Below are positions 8,129 through 16,409 of a DNA stretch of 64,000 bases, one piece after another; position 1 is the first letter of the stretch, and each line of letters starts with the position of its first letter. This DNA is from JBDTSW01 sp963758845 (GTDB lineage Bacteria; Actinomycetota; Thermoleophilia; Solirubrobacterales; 70-9). A program made the position numbers and the translations under genes. A model generated the notes under the pieces. The model was not told the origin of the DNA and did no database searches. It saw nothing but the letters and a program-made list of their open reading frames with translations. The DNA lies in assembly GCA_963758845.1 (NCBI GenBank), contig CAVWWX010000002.1, positions 1,550,001-1,614,000 on the forward strand. The letters run 5' to 3'.

Positions 8129-9742
8129 ATGAAATGGCCGATCCTCGCCGTCCTTGCGGCCGCTCAGTTCCTGATGGTTCTCGACCAGGCGGTGATGAAC
8201 GTCGCCATCTCGCAACTTGTCAAGGACTTCGACACCACTGTGACGACGATCCAGATGGTGATCGCGCTGTATGCGCTCGTGATGGCTGCGCTGATGGTCA
8301 CCGGGGCCAAGCTCGGCGACATCGTGGGTCGAAAAAGGGTGTTCGCGATCGGTCTCGTGATTTACGCGTCCGGATCGGCGCTCACGGCCGCCTCGTGGAG
8401 CGTCCCGACGCTGATGCTCGGATGGTCGGTACTCGAGGGAATTGGGGCGGCGATGGTGCTGCCGGCCCTCGTCGCACTCGTGGCGGGCAACTACACCGGC
8501 TCGCAGAGGGCGATCGCCTACGGAGTCCTCGGCGGCGTCGCGGGCGCTGGGATCGCGGTTGGGCCGATTCTCGGCGGGTGGGCGACCACCGAACTCACCT
8601 GGCGAGTCGTCTTCGTCGGCGAGGTCGTGGTAGCGACCCTGATCCTGCTTGGGACTAGACAGCTGCGCGAGCCTGAGCGAGAAGGCAGTCCGCCGCGGCT
8701 GGATTGGGTCGGCTCGGTGCTTGCTGCACTCGGCATGGCGACGATGGTCATCGGCGTCCTGCAGGCGAGCAACTGGGGTTGGCTACGGCCGCTCAACTCA
8801 CCAGTGGAGCCGTTTGGCTTCTCGCTGACGCCCTTCGTCATCGCGGCGGGCCTGCTCATCCTCATCGGGTTTCGAGCCTGGGAGCGCCATCGTGAGAATC
8901 GGGGAGCCGACCCTCTCGTCCACTTCCGCTTGTTCGAGATCATCAGGTTCCGTGGCGCTCTGTCGATGCTGCTGGCTCAGAACCTGATCCTGATGGGCGT
9001 CTTCTTCACCGTGCCCCTCTACCTCCAAGTCGTACAGGGCCTAGATGCGCTCGAGACCGGCGTTCGAATGCTGCCCGCTTCCGTCGGGCTCTTCATCGCG
9101 GCGCTCGGCGGCTCGGCGCTCTCGTCGCGCTTCGCGCCCCGGCCGCTCGTGCGGGTAGGGCTCGTCGTTACGTTCGTTTCGACGCTGCTGTTGCTTGGCG
9201 TCGTTGAGCCCGAGCTCGACACGGCGAGTTTTCTCCTGGCGATGGGCGTGCTGGGAACCGGGATGGGCCTGGTCATCTCCCAACTTGGAAACGTCGCCCA
9301 GTCTTCGGTGACGGACGCCGATCGAAGCGAGGCCGGGGGCCTACAGAACACCGCGCAGCAACTGGGCTCGTCGCTCGGCACTGCGATCCTCGGCGCCGTC
9401 GTCATCACCGGCCTGATTGGCGCCTTCACGAGCAACATCGCCTCCGATGCGCGGGTCTCGGCGGAGGCCCGGCAACAGGTCGAGACGACCATCGCCAGCG
9501 GAGTCAGCTTCGTTTCCGCCGACGAGGTCCGGACGAGCGCTACCGAAGCCGGTGCTGGGTCCGAGGAGGTTGACGCATTGGTTGACGGCTACGAGGACGC
9601 CCAGCTCAACGCTTTGAAGACGGCCTTCCTCTTCGCGGGATTCGTGGTGCTCGCCTCGTTCTTTGGCACGCGCCGGCTCCCTTCCGAGCGCTTGGTGTCC
9701 TCACGCGCTGGACCGGAGGCGGCTATCGAACAGCCGGCCTGA
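8129..9742 (+). CDS. MFS transporter, DHA2 (14-TM) drug/proton antiporter type
   Basis: 537 residues, 14 predicted TM helices. Motif A is present as GAKLGDIVGRKRVF between TM2 and TM3. LDQAVMNVAI in TM1 matches the DHA2 signature LDxTVVNVAL. The region near residue 400 carries GGLQNTAQQLGSSLGTAI, typical of this family. A long extracytoplasmic loop precedes the last TM. It is closely related in layout to the MFS gene at 51880. Export of a hydrophobic compound is inferred from family only. AGGGGG six bases before the ATG serves as ribosome binding site. Confidence 0.88.
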   Translation: MKWPILAVLAAAQFLMVLDQAVMNVAISQLVKDFDTTVTTIQMVIALYALVMAALMVTGAKLGDIVGRKRVFAIGLVIYASGSALTAASWSVPTLMLGWSVLEGIGAAMVLPALVALVAGNYTGSQRAIAYGVLGGVAGAGIAVGPILGGWATTELTWRVVFVGEVVVATLILLGTRQLREPEREGSPPRLDWVGSVLAALGMATMVIGVLQASNWGWLRPLNSPVEPFGFSLTPFVIAAGLLILIGFRAWERHRENRGADPLVHFRLFEIIRFRGALSMLLAQNLILMGVFFTVPLYLQVVQGLDALETGVRMLPASVGLFIAALGGSALSSRFAPRPLVRVGLVVTFVSTLLLLGVVEPELDTASFLLAMGVLGTGMGLVISQLGNVAQSSVTDADRSEAGGLQNTAQQLGSSLGTAILGAVVITGLIGAFTSNIASDARVSAEARQQVETTIASGVSFVSADEVRTSATEAGAGSEEVDALVDGYEDAQLNALKTAFLFAGFVVLASFFGTRRLPSERLVSSRAGPEAAIEQPA

Positions 9743-9789
9743 TTAGCCGCAGATGCTCGGGTTGAGACCCCGCCCGACTTGGGTGCTTA

Positions 9790-9869
9790 GGACGAGAAGC
9801 GACTATCTCGCTAAGCAGCCAGGCGTACTCGCTCGACTATTTGCGGGTGGTACCGAGAAACGAATCGGC
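9790..9869 (+). repeat. Repeat B, copy 3 (3' truncated)
   Basis: GACGAGAAGCGACTATCTCG followed by CTAAGCAGCCAGGCGTAC is identical to copy 2. The copy then drifts and breaks off after CGAATCGG. Confidence 0.75.
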
Positions 9870-9887
9870 CCCCCGCTATACGCAGAC

Positions 9888-9910
9888 GCCCGCCCTGTGA
9901 GCGGGCTTTT
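9888..9910 (+). terminator. Rho-independent terminator
   Basis: GCCCGC (9888-9893) and GCGGGC (9901-9906) form a perfect 6-bp stem with a 7-base loop, followed by TTTT. It lies 145 bases after the MFS gene, beyond repeat B, and is a likely end for the DUF2252-MFS transcript. Confidence 0.7.
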
Positions 9911-10014
9911 GCGTTCCCGGCCCTGCCGGCGGGCGGCTACGAGGTACCACCGGGGTACGGGCGTTAGCAGCGGGCTGAACTCGCGCTAGACGTTCCGCGA
10001 GGCGGCCAGGCCGA

Positions 10015-10310
10015 CCAGGCGCCGACGCCATCGGGATAGAAGATCTCGTCCCAGCTCGCATGGAGCGAGTTGGTGAAGTAAACCCGCCGGCCATCGCGAC
10101 TGACCTCGACCATCTGCGGGGCACCGGCCAACGGCCGCTCGGGAGCGGCCGGATGCGGGGCCCGGCCCACGATCCCGCCGATGCGCACCGAGCCCGTCTC
10201 GTGGCTGGGGGATCGCTGACGTCGTACTGCTTCAGCTCCCCGGTGCCCCAGCACGAGACGTACAGCCAGCGGTCGTCGAGGGAGGCCCTGCTCATACGCC
10301 GGACTGTCAA
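10015..10310 (-). pseudogene. Remnant of selenium-binding protein / methanethiol oxidase (SBP56)
   Basis: Two frames on the minus strand each carry part of an SBP56 core. SLDDRWLYVSCWGTGELKQY then DVSDP (frame 1) is followed, after a frame change near 10210, by VRIGGIV, APQMVEVSRDGRRVYFTNSL and FYPDGVGAW. These are conserved blade motifs of the roughly 460-residue enzyme, so only about 100 residues survive. Both ends are missing. It is clearly a decayed fragment within the repeat-rich region. Confidence 0.75.
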
Positions 10311-10463
10311 CTCCCTCGCCCGGAGTCTCGGATTCTGGCCGCCACGCTATCGGCACTCATCTGTCGAGTTCCTCCTCGAGGTCCGAGCTGTTCACCCTCG
10401 GCCCAAGCGCGTCCAGCGTATCGGTCCGGCGCCTCCCAGTGACATGAGAGGATCCCGGCCGTC

Positions 10464-11729
10464 GTGGAGTGGTCGCTTGCATTCGTGGCGTTGGCGCTGG
10501 TTGCCGTGGCGGCAATCTCGAAGCGCATTTCGGGGACGCCGATCACGCCAGCGATTCTGTTCGTCGCGTTCGGGCTCTTGGTCGGCCCGAAGGTCCTCGC
10601 CGGGATCGATCTCTCGAGCACCGGCTCGACCGTGCGGGCGCTCGCCGAGGCCACCCTTGCCGTGGTGCTGTTCGCCGACGCCTCCCGGATCAACTTCCCA
10701 GCGCTGCGCCGAGAAATCTCGGTGCCGATCCGCCTGCTTGGAGTCGGCCTGCCGCTGACGATCGCCCTCGGAGCCGTCGCGGCGGCTGCGATCTTCGGCC
10801 AGCTGACAGCCTGGGAAGCCGTCATCCTCGCCGTGGTGCTGGCACCCACCGACGCGGCCCTCGGCCAGACGGTCGTCACCGAGCCGCGCGTCCCGGGTCG
10901 GATCCGCCAGGGCCTCAACGTCGAAAGCGGGCTCAACGACGGGCTCTGCGTGCCGCTGCTGTTCGCCGCCGTCGCGGCAGCGGACGTCGAGTCGAACATC
11001 TCCGGGGGGCGGAGCGCATCGGAGCTACTGCTCGAGGAGATCGGCTACGGCATCGCCGCAGGGGTCGCCGCCGGGGTCCTGATTGGGGCTGTGCTCGTCT
11101 ACGCCGGCCGCAGGGACTTCATCGCGGGGACCTGGCGCCAGGTGATTCCGGCCGCCGGCGCCGCGCTCGCATACGGCACCGCCGCGGCGCTCGACGGATC
11201 GGGCTTCATCGCGGCCTTCGTCGCTGGCCTGGCATTCCGGGCGGTGATCAAGCGCGACCCAGAGGACGTGAACCGGCTCACCGAGGAGGTGGGCGGCGTG
11301 CTGAACGGGGTCACCTTCATCCTCTTCGGAGCGATTCTGCTAGGACCGGCGCTGAGCGAGGTGAGCTTTGAGCTCGTCCTCTATGCGGTCCTCAGCCTGA
11401 CCGTCGTACGAATCGTGCCCGTCGCCATCGGCATGCTTGGGTCGCGCGCTCGACTCCCGACCGTCGGCTTCCTCGGCTGGTTCGGGCCTCGCGGCTTGGC
11501 GTCGATCGTGTTCGCGCTGATCCTGCTCGAGGAGTCTCAACTTCCTCACGAGCAGCTCCTCGTTCTCGCGGTCTACCTCACAGTGGGGCTCTCGGTGTTC
11601 GCACACGGCCTCACGGCCGCCCCCCTGGCTGGCCGCTACGCCCAGTGGTTCGAGCGCCACCCGCGCGCAACCGCGCTCCCGCTGGAGGCGGCCCCGACCG
11701 AGGTGACCCGCACCCGCACGTCGGTCTAG
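10464..11729 (+). CDS. Monovalent cation:proton antiporter (CPA1/NhaP-like)
   Basis: 421 residues with about 12 TM helices. LAPTDAALGQTVV (about residue 127) and ESGLNDGLCVPLL (about 155) match the conserved Asp-containing helices of CPA1 antiporters that bind Na+/H+. GLASIVFALILLEES lies near the C-terminus. The start is GTG, directly at the edge of the gene-free stretch. It probably exchanges Na+ or K+ for protons in pH or salt homeostasis. It stands alone between two decayed segments. Confidence 0.88.
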   Translation: MEWSLAFVALALVAVAAISKRISGTPITPAILFVAFGLLVGPKVLAGIDLSSTGSTVRALAEATLAVVLFADASRINFPALRREISVPIRLLGVGLPLTIALGAVAAAAIFGQLTAWEAVILAVVLAPTDAALGQTVVTEPRVPGRIRQGLNVESGLNDGLCVPLLFAAVAAADVESNISGGRSASELLLEEIGYGIAAGVAAGVLIGAVLVYAGRRDFIAGTWRQVIPAAGAALAYGTAAALDGSGFIAAFVAGLAFRAVIKRDPEDVNRLTEEVGGVLNGVTFILFGAILLGPALSEVSFELVLYAVLSLTVVRIVPVAIGMLGSRARLPTVGFLGWFGPRGLASIVFALILLEESQLPHEQLLVLAVYLTVGLSVFAHGLTAAPLAGRYAQWFERHPRATALPLEAAPTEVTRTRTSV

Positions 11730-11882
11730 CCGAGCTAACGCGTGCGCCCTGCACGGAAAGCGCCAGATGAGCCTTTCGGCAGCGCCCGGCCGCCGAGGCG
11801 ATAGGTTCGCACCAGACTGTCAGCTACCGGATTCCGACTCGGGTCGGCCCCGGCTCGAGCCACGGAAGGACGGGGACATCCG

Positions 11883-12130
11883 ATGAACAGCGACCACGCA
11901 CCCGAGACGGTCCCAGGGGAGGGCAGGTCGCCTTCGCCGGCATGATGCTCGCGCTGGCCGCCTTCCTCAACATCATCTGGGCCCCGCCGCCCTCGAGAAC
12001 TCCTCGTTCTTCACCGACGAGGGGCGCTACGTGATCCTCAATGACCTCATTCGCCGCATTCATGCTGTTCACCGTCAACCTGCTCATCATCTACGGGCTG
12101 GCCGTCTATGGCGGAAGGTCGCGGGTCTAG
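11883..12130 (+). pseudogene. Decayed copy of the DUF7144-like membrane protein
   Basis: DNA-level copy of the gene at 5487. It has the same start context, then FAGMMLALAAFLN in a shifted frame, the stretch encoding NSSFFTDEGRYVIL, and an abrupt join to the C-terminal part (FAAFMLF, LLIIYGLAVYGGR). About 170 bp between residues ~55 and ~110 are deleted and at least two frame changes are present. The upstream 60 bp also match those of the intact copy, so a segment, not just the gene, was duplicated. Confidence 0.8.
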
Positions 12131-12209
12131 GCCCGCGGGTTTCCGCGAACCTCCCCGGGGCGGGAGTAGCTCGCGAGTAGCGCATTGGATGAGCAGCGCT
12201 AGTTCCGCC

Positions 12210-12262
12210 CGTACGCGCTCTCGCTCGACTATCCGTGCGTTGCAGCGAGAAACGAACGGGCG
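12210..12262 (+). repeat. Repeat B, copy 4 (short), joined to repeat A
   Basis: GTACGCGCTCTCGCTCGACT, ATCCGTGCGT and GAGAAACGAACGGG match the middle of repeat B. Repeat A begins 25 bases later, so the two repeats can form one composite unit. Confidence 0.55.
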
Positions 12263-12286
12263 GCCGATGTGCACCCGCGACGTCGT

Positions 12287-12440
12287 GGTACCGCTTTGGT
12301 ACCGACTGCTCCGTCCAATGCATCCGGATCGTCTACGACCGTGGAGGCGTCGGACAATCTGGACGCTCCGGGACACATCGACAGCAACCGTGTCTCGACT
12401 GGGGGTCGAAAGGTCGCTGGTTCAAATCCAGTCGCCCCGA
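12287..12440 (+). repeat. Repeat A, copy 2, ending in an exact tRNA-Pro 3' half
   Basis: Starts GGTACCGCTTTGGTACC, then GACTGC. 112 bases after the start comes CTGGGGG. The last 45 bases (12396-12440) are identical to 2717-2761 of the tRNA-Pro gene, from the 5' anticodon stem to the discriminator base. The 5' half of the tRNA is absent, so this is not a working tRNA gene. Confidence 0.85.
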
Positions 12441-12572
12441 CTAAGACGACGCGTCCCCAGTGTCCACGCGTCCCCGCGCACCGTTCCGCTTCTCGTCCTA
12501 AGCGGCTAGTCCTGGTGCAGAGCGGCTATCCCGGGCCTGAGGCGAACGGACCTAGAATGGCGACCGCGCTCG

Positions 12573-12594
12573 AGCCCTCCGCCTGGAGGGTTTT
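12573..12594 (+). terminator. Rho-independent terminator
   Basis: CCCTCC (12575-12580) and GGAGGG (12585-12590) with a 4-base loop, extended by A-T and G-T pairs, are followed by TTTT. The T-run is on the plus strand, yet the only upstream plus-strand gene is the decayed one at 11883. It may be a relic of a lost gene. Confidence 0.6.
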
Positions 12595-12737
12595 CGCGTT
12601 CTCGAAGGCATCAGCGACGGTCTCGGATACGGTCGCGGAGAGTTCCACGCGGTGTTCGGCTTGTCGTGTGCCTGGCCTCGGTGAAGTCACCCGCATGAAT
12701 ACCCCTCAGGCCTTTGTCTCTTGGCGACGGCAACTCA

Positions 12738-13961
12738 TCACCGTGCCGCAGCCTTCGCCATGATCTGTCCGACGTTTTCGGGGGCGAAGAACTCCGGTGC
12801 GGGGAGGGTGGCCGCCTGCACGCTCACGAACCCGTCCATCGCCTCCTGGTTCTCGCGCATCGCGCCGAGCAATTGCTGCATCTCGGGTGGCGGAGGCTGT
12901 AGCTGCGCAAAGTCGTCCGTGAAGTCGTAGACAGGCGACGCCTCATGATCGCGCGTGTCCTGATACTCGCTCATGGCCTCGTCGTATGAGCGATGCCCCG
13001 AACAGGCATCATCGATTGCCGTAGCCACCAACTCCGCGTCGCGAAAGGCGTCGTTGATTCCCATAGCCGTGATCGGATTCTTGTGGTAGCCGGCATCGCC
13101 GAGCAACGCCCAGCCCGGGCCGTAGGGCTTGCGAAAGTACCCAGGGAGGTCGGCTGAGCCCACGAATTTCGACTCGCGCTTCGCCGCGCGCACACGCTCG
13201 GCAAACTCCGGGGCAAGATCCAGGGTCGCAAAGAAGTTTCCCTCGATGTCGCTGCGGTTGGCCTTGAACTCCTCGACCGGCCAGCCGAATGGCAGCACGG
13301 TCAGATCGTCGTGGGTGGGGATCGCAGCCCAGCCGCGGTCATCCTCTGCGCGAACCGTGACGTTGAAGCCGTCGACGGGCAGGTCACTCCAGTAGGCGTA
13401 GTACATCGCCTGGCGTGACGGGCGCTCCTTGTACTGCTCGGGCTCAATCGCCTTCGCAACGAGGGAGTGCTTGCCGTCTGCACCTATCACCACGTCGGCA
13501 TGCTCCGTGACTTCCGCGCCACCTTTGGCGTGACCGCGGATGCCGGTGACGATTCCATCGCTACTCAGGATCTCCTCGACGGTGAACCCCTCGCGAAGCT
13601 CCGCCCCCGCCTCGACCGCAGCCTCGACCAGCAACTGGTCGAGGACGGTGCGTCGGGGGCAATAGCCCCGCGCGACGCCATCGATCGGCTGCGGGGACCC
13701 GGAGATGGTCAGTGGTCCGAAGTCGAAGGAGTAAGTCGTCACCGGTGGGCAACCGGTGGCCTCGAGCCGCTCCAGAAGTCCCCAGCGCTCAAGCGCAGCC
13801 ACGCCTGGCGGATGCACGTGATGGGTGGACATTGTGTCGCTGGGAAAGGTCGCCTTGTCGACCAGCAGCACTCGATGGCCCTTTCGAGCAAGCAGCATCG
13901 CGACAGGCGACCCAGCGCAGCGCGCCCCCACGACGATCGCGTCAAAGCTTCCGTTATTCAT
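12738..13961 (-). CDS. FAD-dependent monooxygenase / geranylgeranyl-reductase-like oxidoreductase
   Basis: 407 residues. The N-terminal dinucleotide fold AIVVGARCAGSPVAMLLAR (residues 7-25) binds FAD. The second FAD motif GDAGYHKNPITAMGINDAF lies near residue 290. The segment DVVIGADGKHSLVAK (about 160) is the conserved DG motif of class A flavin monooxygenases. The ATG at 13961 is chosen since the family begins just before the FAD fold; an upstream in-frame extension is not needed. Substrate unknown; the small aromatic or isoprenoid range is typical. It is not in an obvious operon. Confidence 0.85.
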   Translation of the reverse strand: MNNGSFDAIVVGARCAGSPVAMLLARKGHRVLLVDKATFPSDTMSTHHVHPPGVAALERWGLLERLEATGCPPVTTYSFDFGPLTISGSPQPIDGVARGYCPRRTVLDQLLVEAAVEAGAELREGFTVEEILSSDGIVTGIRGHAKGGAEVTEHADVVIGADGKHSLVAKAIEPEQYKERPSRQAMYYAYWSDLPVDGFNVTVRAEDDRGWAAIPTHDDLTVLPFGWPVEEFKANRSDIEGNFFATLDLAPEFAERVRAAKRESKFVGSADLPGYFRKPYGPGWALLGDAGYHKNPITAMGINDAFRDAELVATAIDDACSGHRSYDEAMSEYQDTRDHEASPVYDFTDDFAQLQPPPPEMQQLLGAMRENQEAMDGFVSVQAATLPAPEFFAPENVGQIMAKAAAR

Positions 13962-14228
13962 CGTGCGGCCCCTCGGTTCGTGGATGGTCAAGTGTCTCAC
14001 GAGACAGCGGGCCGTTTCAGCTCTTCGGCTCCTGGTCGCCAAACGGCCGGTCCAGGACGAGGAGCGCGTGGCACTGAGCAGGCACCTGGGGGGAGCAACT
14101 CACCCGCTCACGGTCACGCGAGTGGAGTTTCACAAGGCTCGGCCTCCGCAACTCGCTCAGGACTTGCCGTGCCGAGCCCGGTGGCAGCGCCCGCCGCGAC
14201 GCGGAGCTGACACCCGCGGCGCCGTGGA

Positions 14229-15038
14229 TCAGCCGGCGGCCGTCACGTCGACTTCTAGCGCGGAGTGATCCGAGAGACCCTCCTCGCGCCAGGAGTGGTG
14301 ATAGAGCGCAGCAACCGGCCGCAGCTCCGAGGACGTGAAGAGGTGGTCGAGGCGCCAGCCGCCGCCGTGCCCCGCGATCTGTCGCCACGTCCAGCTCGGC
14401 TCCCTTCGCTCGTAGCCGTGAAGCGCCCGGAAGGCATCCGTGTAGCCGATCTCGCGCAGGCCCGGGACCACGCCTAGCTCCGCCTCGTCCCACTCCGCGC
14501 CGCGCTCCCGGCGCAGCCTCGCCTTCGAGTCTCGGCCGAACGAGATCACCTCGCCGCTCGGCAGTTCCCGCCGCGGCGTGTTCAGGTCACCGCACAGGAC
14601 GCGACGTCCCGCGGGGACGGCCGCCAGCCCAGCCCGGATGGCCTCGAGCGTGCGGACCTTCACCCAGCCGTTGGCCGCGTTCGGGACGTGCACGCAGTGG
14701 ATCTCGACCCGACCGGCGCTGTCCGACGGGGCCGTGAGGGCGGTCGCCGTCTCGGGCCACGGCAGCGCCAGGGGCGAGACTTCCCCCACGGATCGGCGCG
14801 CGGCTATGAGCACGCCGGTCGCCCGCCGTGTCGCCGGCTCGCGCCTGGGGTCAGCCTCGTCCAGCGAAGCGCGAATCTGAGGCAGGCCGATCGTTTCGAG
14901 CGCGAGCCGCCACAGCGGCGCGGTCCGGCGGGTGATCTCCTGAAGCGCGACTGCGTCCGGCTCGCGCTCCGCTAAGGCCGAGGCTTGCTCCGCAAGCCTC
15001 GAGCTACGGCGGGCGACGTTCCAGCTGATGATCCGCAC
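14229..15038 (-). CDS. Endonuclease/exonuclease/phosphatase family protein
   Basis: 269 residues, the length of exodeoxyribonuclease III-type enzymes. It starts MRIISWNVARR (Asn and metal-binding block). ALQEITRRTAP near residue 35 gives the catalytic Glu. CGDLNTPRRELP near 150 gives the Asp/Asn pair, WRLDHLFTS gives the Asp-His region and GLSDHSALEVDV the C-terminal Asp-His. All active-site residues are present. Substrate (abasic DNA, phosphodiester or sphingomyelin-like lipid) cannot be decided. 267 gene-free bases separate it from the monooxygenase; nothing notable was seen in them. Confidence 0.85.
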   Translation of the reverse strand: MRIISWNVARRSSRLAEQASALAEREPDAVALQEITRRTAPLWRLALETIGLPQIRASLDEADPRREPATRRATGVLIAARRSVGEVSPLALPWPETATALTAPSDSAGRVEIHCVHVPNAANGWVKVRTLEAIRAGLAAVPAGRRVLCGDLNTPRRELPSGEVISFGRDSKARLRRERGAEWDEAELGVVPGLREIGYTDAFRALHGYERREPSWTWRQIAGHGGGWRLDHLFTSSELRPVAALYHHSWREEGLSDHSALEVDVTAAG

Positions 15039-15201
15039 CGCGGGAAGCCTAGGTTGGCGAGGCGGCGGGTCGTACCCGGGCCTCTTGGAGGCCTACGTCG
15101 AAGCGCTCACGGCACTTCATCACCGGCGGGTGATGGTGCCTTGATCGTCCCGCCTTATCCCGCTTTCCATGCAAAACGCAATGTTTGGTCTGGGGCATCG
15201 T

Positions 15202-15355
15202 GGTACCGCTTTGGTACCGACTGCTACGTCCGATCCGTCCAGATTGTCCACGGCCGTGGACAGTTGGGACGCGGCGGACGCTTGGGGACGCATCTACACC
15301 AACCGCCTGCCGGCTGGGGGTCGAAAGGTCGCTGGTTCAAATCCAGTCGCCCCGA
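15202..15355 (+). repeat. Repeat A, copy 3, ending in an exact tRNA-Pro 3' part
   Basis: Same 154-base length and order as copy 2: GGTACCGCTTTGGTACC, GACTGC, variable middle, CTGGGGG 112 bases in. Bases 15314-15355 are identical to the tRNA-Pro gene from the anticodon loop to the discriminator base. The motif GCTTTCCATGCAAAACGC lies just upstream (15165-15182). Confidence 0.85.
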
Positions 15356-15376
15356 TTCAGCGAGATCTGTGCGACT

Positions 15377-16285
15377 TCACGTTGACGGTCGTTCCGAGCC
15401 GATCTCGGTCCGAGTGCCGGCATCCAGCATCCCCGACGCGACTGCGACAACCGGGCCCCCGATCCAGATGTCCGAGTTCTCGGCGACCTCGACAGACATG
15501 GAGCTCGGTCTACCGGCGAAGCCTCCTTGCCTGAGAGCGAAAGACGTATCGGAGATGAGGCCGTGCGCCAGGAGATATGCAGCAGCCGGGCCCGCGGCAC
15601 TCCCCGTTGCGATGTCCTCGACTTCCCCGGCGTTGTCCCATGTCCGTCCTTCACGACCCTCTGGATCGAACACGTAGACGAACTTCGCTCCCACTGCGAG
15701 GAGACGTGACTCGAAGTCGTCGACGCTGATGCGGGCTTTCTGGAGTCCGGCGGGAGTTACCGGGACGATGAGATAGGGCAGGCCCGTGGAGACGACCTGG
15801 AAGGGCAACTCGTGTCGGTCCGCGGGGCTCAGTCCGACCATGGACAAGAAGTCTGCTGCCGAAGATTCGTCGAGCGGATCCTCCAGGGTCGCGCGTCCCT
15901 GGTTCATCATCGCGCGGTAGAAGCGACGTTCCCGGCGACTCCTGACTTCGATCTCTCTCTTGGCCACGATGAAGGTCCAGTTCCTTTCGCTCTCGTCGCT
16001 GGACCACCTCTCGTGGGCCGCTGCCGCGGCGCCGATCAGCGGGTGACCCGCAAAGTCGAGTTCTTCCTGAACGGTAAATATGCGCGCCGGCACTTTGCCG
16101 TCGACTTCGTGCTCGCCCAGGAAAATTGACTCGAACTGCCGCATCTCCGCTGTGATCGCCTGTAGCTCCTCACGCGCGCGGTCGATGCCCCCGAAGAAAA
16201 CGACGAGACCATTGCCTGAGTAGGCGCGATCGGTGAACACATCGACATGCCGATAGTCGATGGCGGCTTTCGAACCCTTTGACAT
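15377..16285 (-). CDS. PhzF family isomerase-like protein
   Basis: 302 residues. The hallmarks of the PhzF/diaminopimelate-epimerase fold are present: DVFTDRAYSGNGLVVF (residues 14-29) with the SGN/PGN block, MRQFESIFL with the conserved catalytic Glu, ELDFAGHPLIGAA (about 76), and DIATGSAAGPAAAYL (about 222), the second half-site. Family members isomerise small metabolites; this one is unassigned. The ATG at 16285 is preferred to one 45 bases upstream because the fold begins about 12 residues in. RidA-like and SDR genes follow upstream on the same strand. Confidence 0.87.
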   Translation of the reverse strand: MSKGSKAAIDYRHVDVFTDRAYSGNGLVVFFGGIDRAREELQAITAEMRQFESIFLGEHEVDGKVPARIFTVQEELDFAGHPLIGAAAAAHERWSSDESERNWTFIVAKREIEVRSRRERRFYRAMMNQGRATLEDPLDESSAADFLSMVGLSPADRHELPFQVVSTGLPYLIVPVTPAGLQKARISVDDFESRLLAVGAKFVYVFDPEGREGRTWDNAGEVEDIATGSAAGPAAAYLLAHGLISDTSFALRQGGFAGRPSSMSVEVAENSDIWIGGPVVAVASGMLDAGTRTEIGSERPST

Positions 16286-16321
16286 GCCCCACGCAGTATC
16301 CCGCGGAGCATCGACGGCCCT

Positions 16322-16367
16322 GCTTTCCATGCGAAGCGATAGTTCTGCTTCTCGTCCAAAGCAGAAC
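16322..16367. repeat. Palindromic motif plus conserved-loop hairpin (repeat C)
   Basis: GCTTTCCATGCGAAGC (16322-16337) is followed by a perfect 9-bp hairpin: GTTCTGCTT (16342-16350) and AAGCAGAAC (16359-16367) around the loop CTCGTCCA. The same loop with a different but still paired stem occurs at 12486-12505 and 25023-25040, and in reverse orientation at the start of repeat B. Confidence 0.7.
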
Positions 16368-16409
16368 GTTCTGCCCGCTCGCGTCCGCTACCGGCGGACG
16401 AAGCGCGTA

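Noticed and set aside
9964..10356. Intact small gene in the SBP56 remnant
   Set aside because: Each frame carries only part of the conserved core and both ends are missing, so it is a relic.
12235..12444. Apparent proteins inside repeat A copies (also 15185-15385)
   Set aside because: The same false tRNA-derived ending, with no codon bias and no ribosome site.
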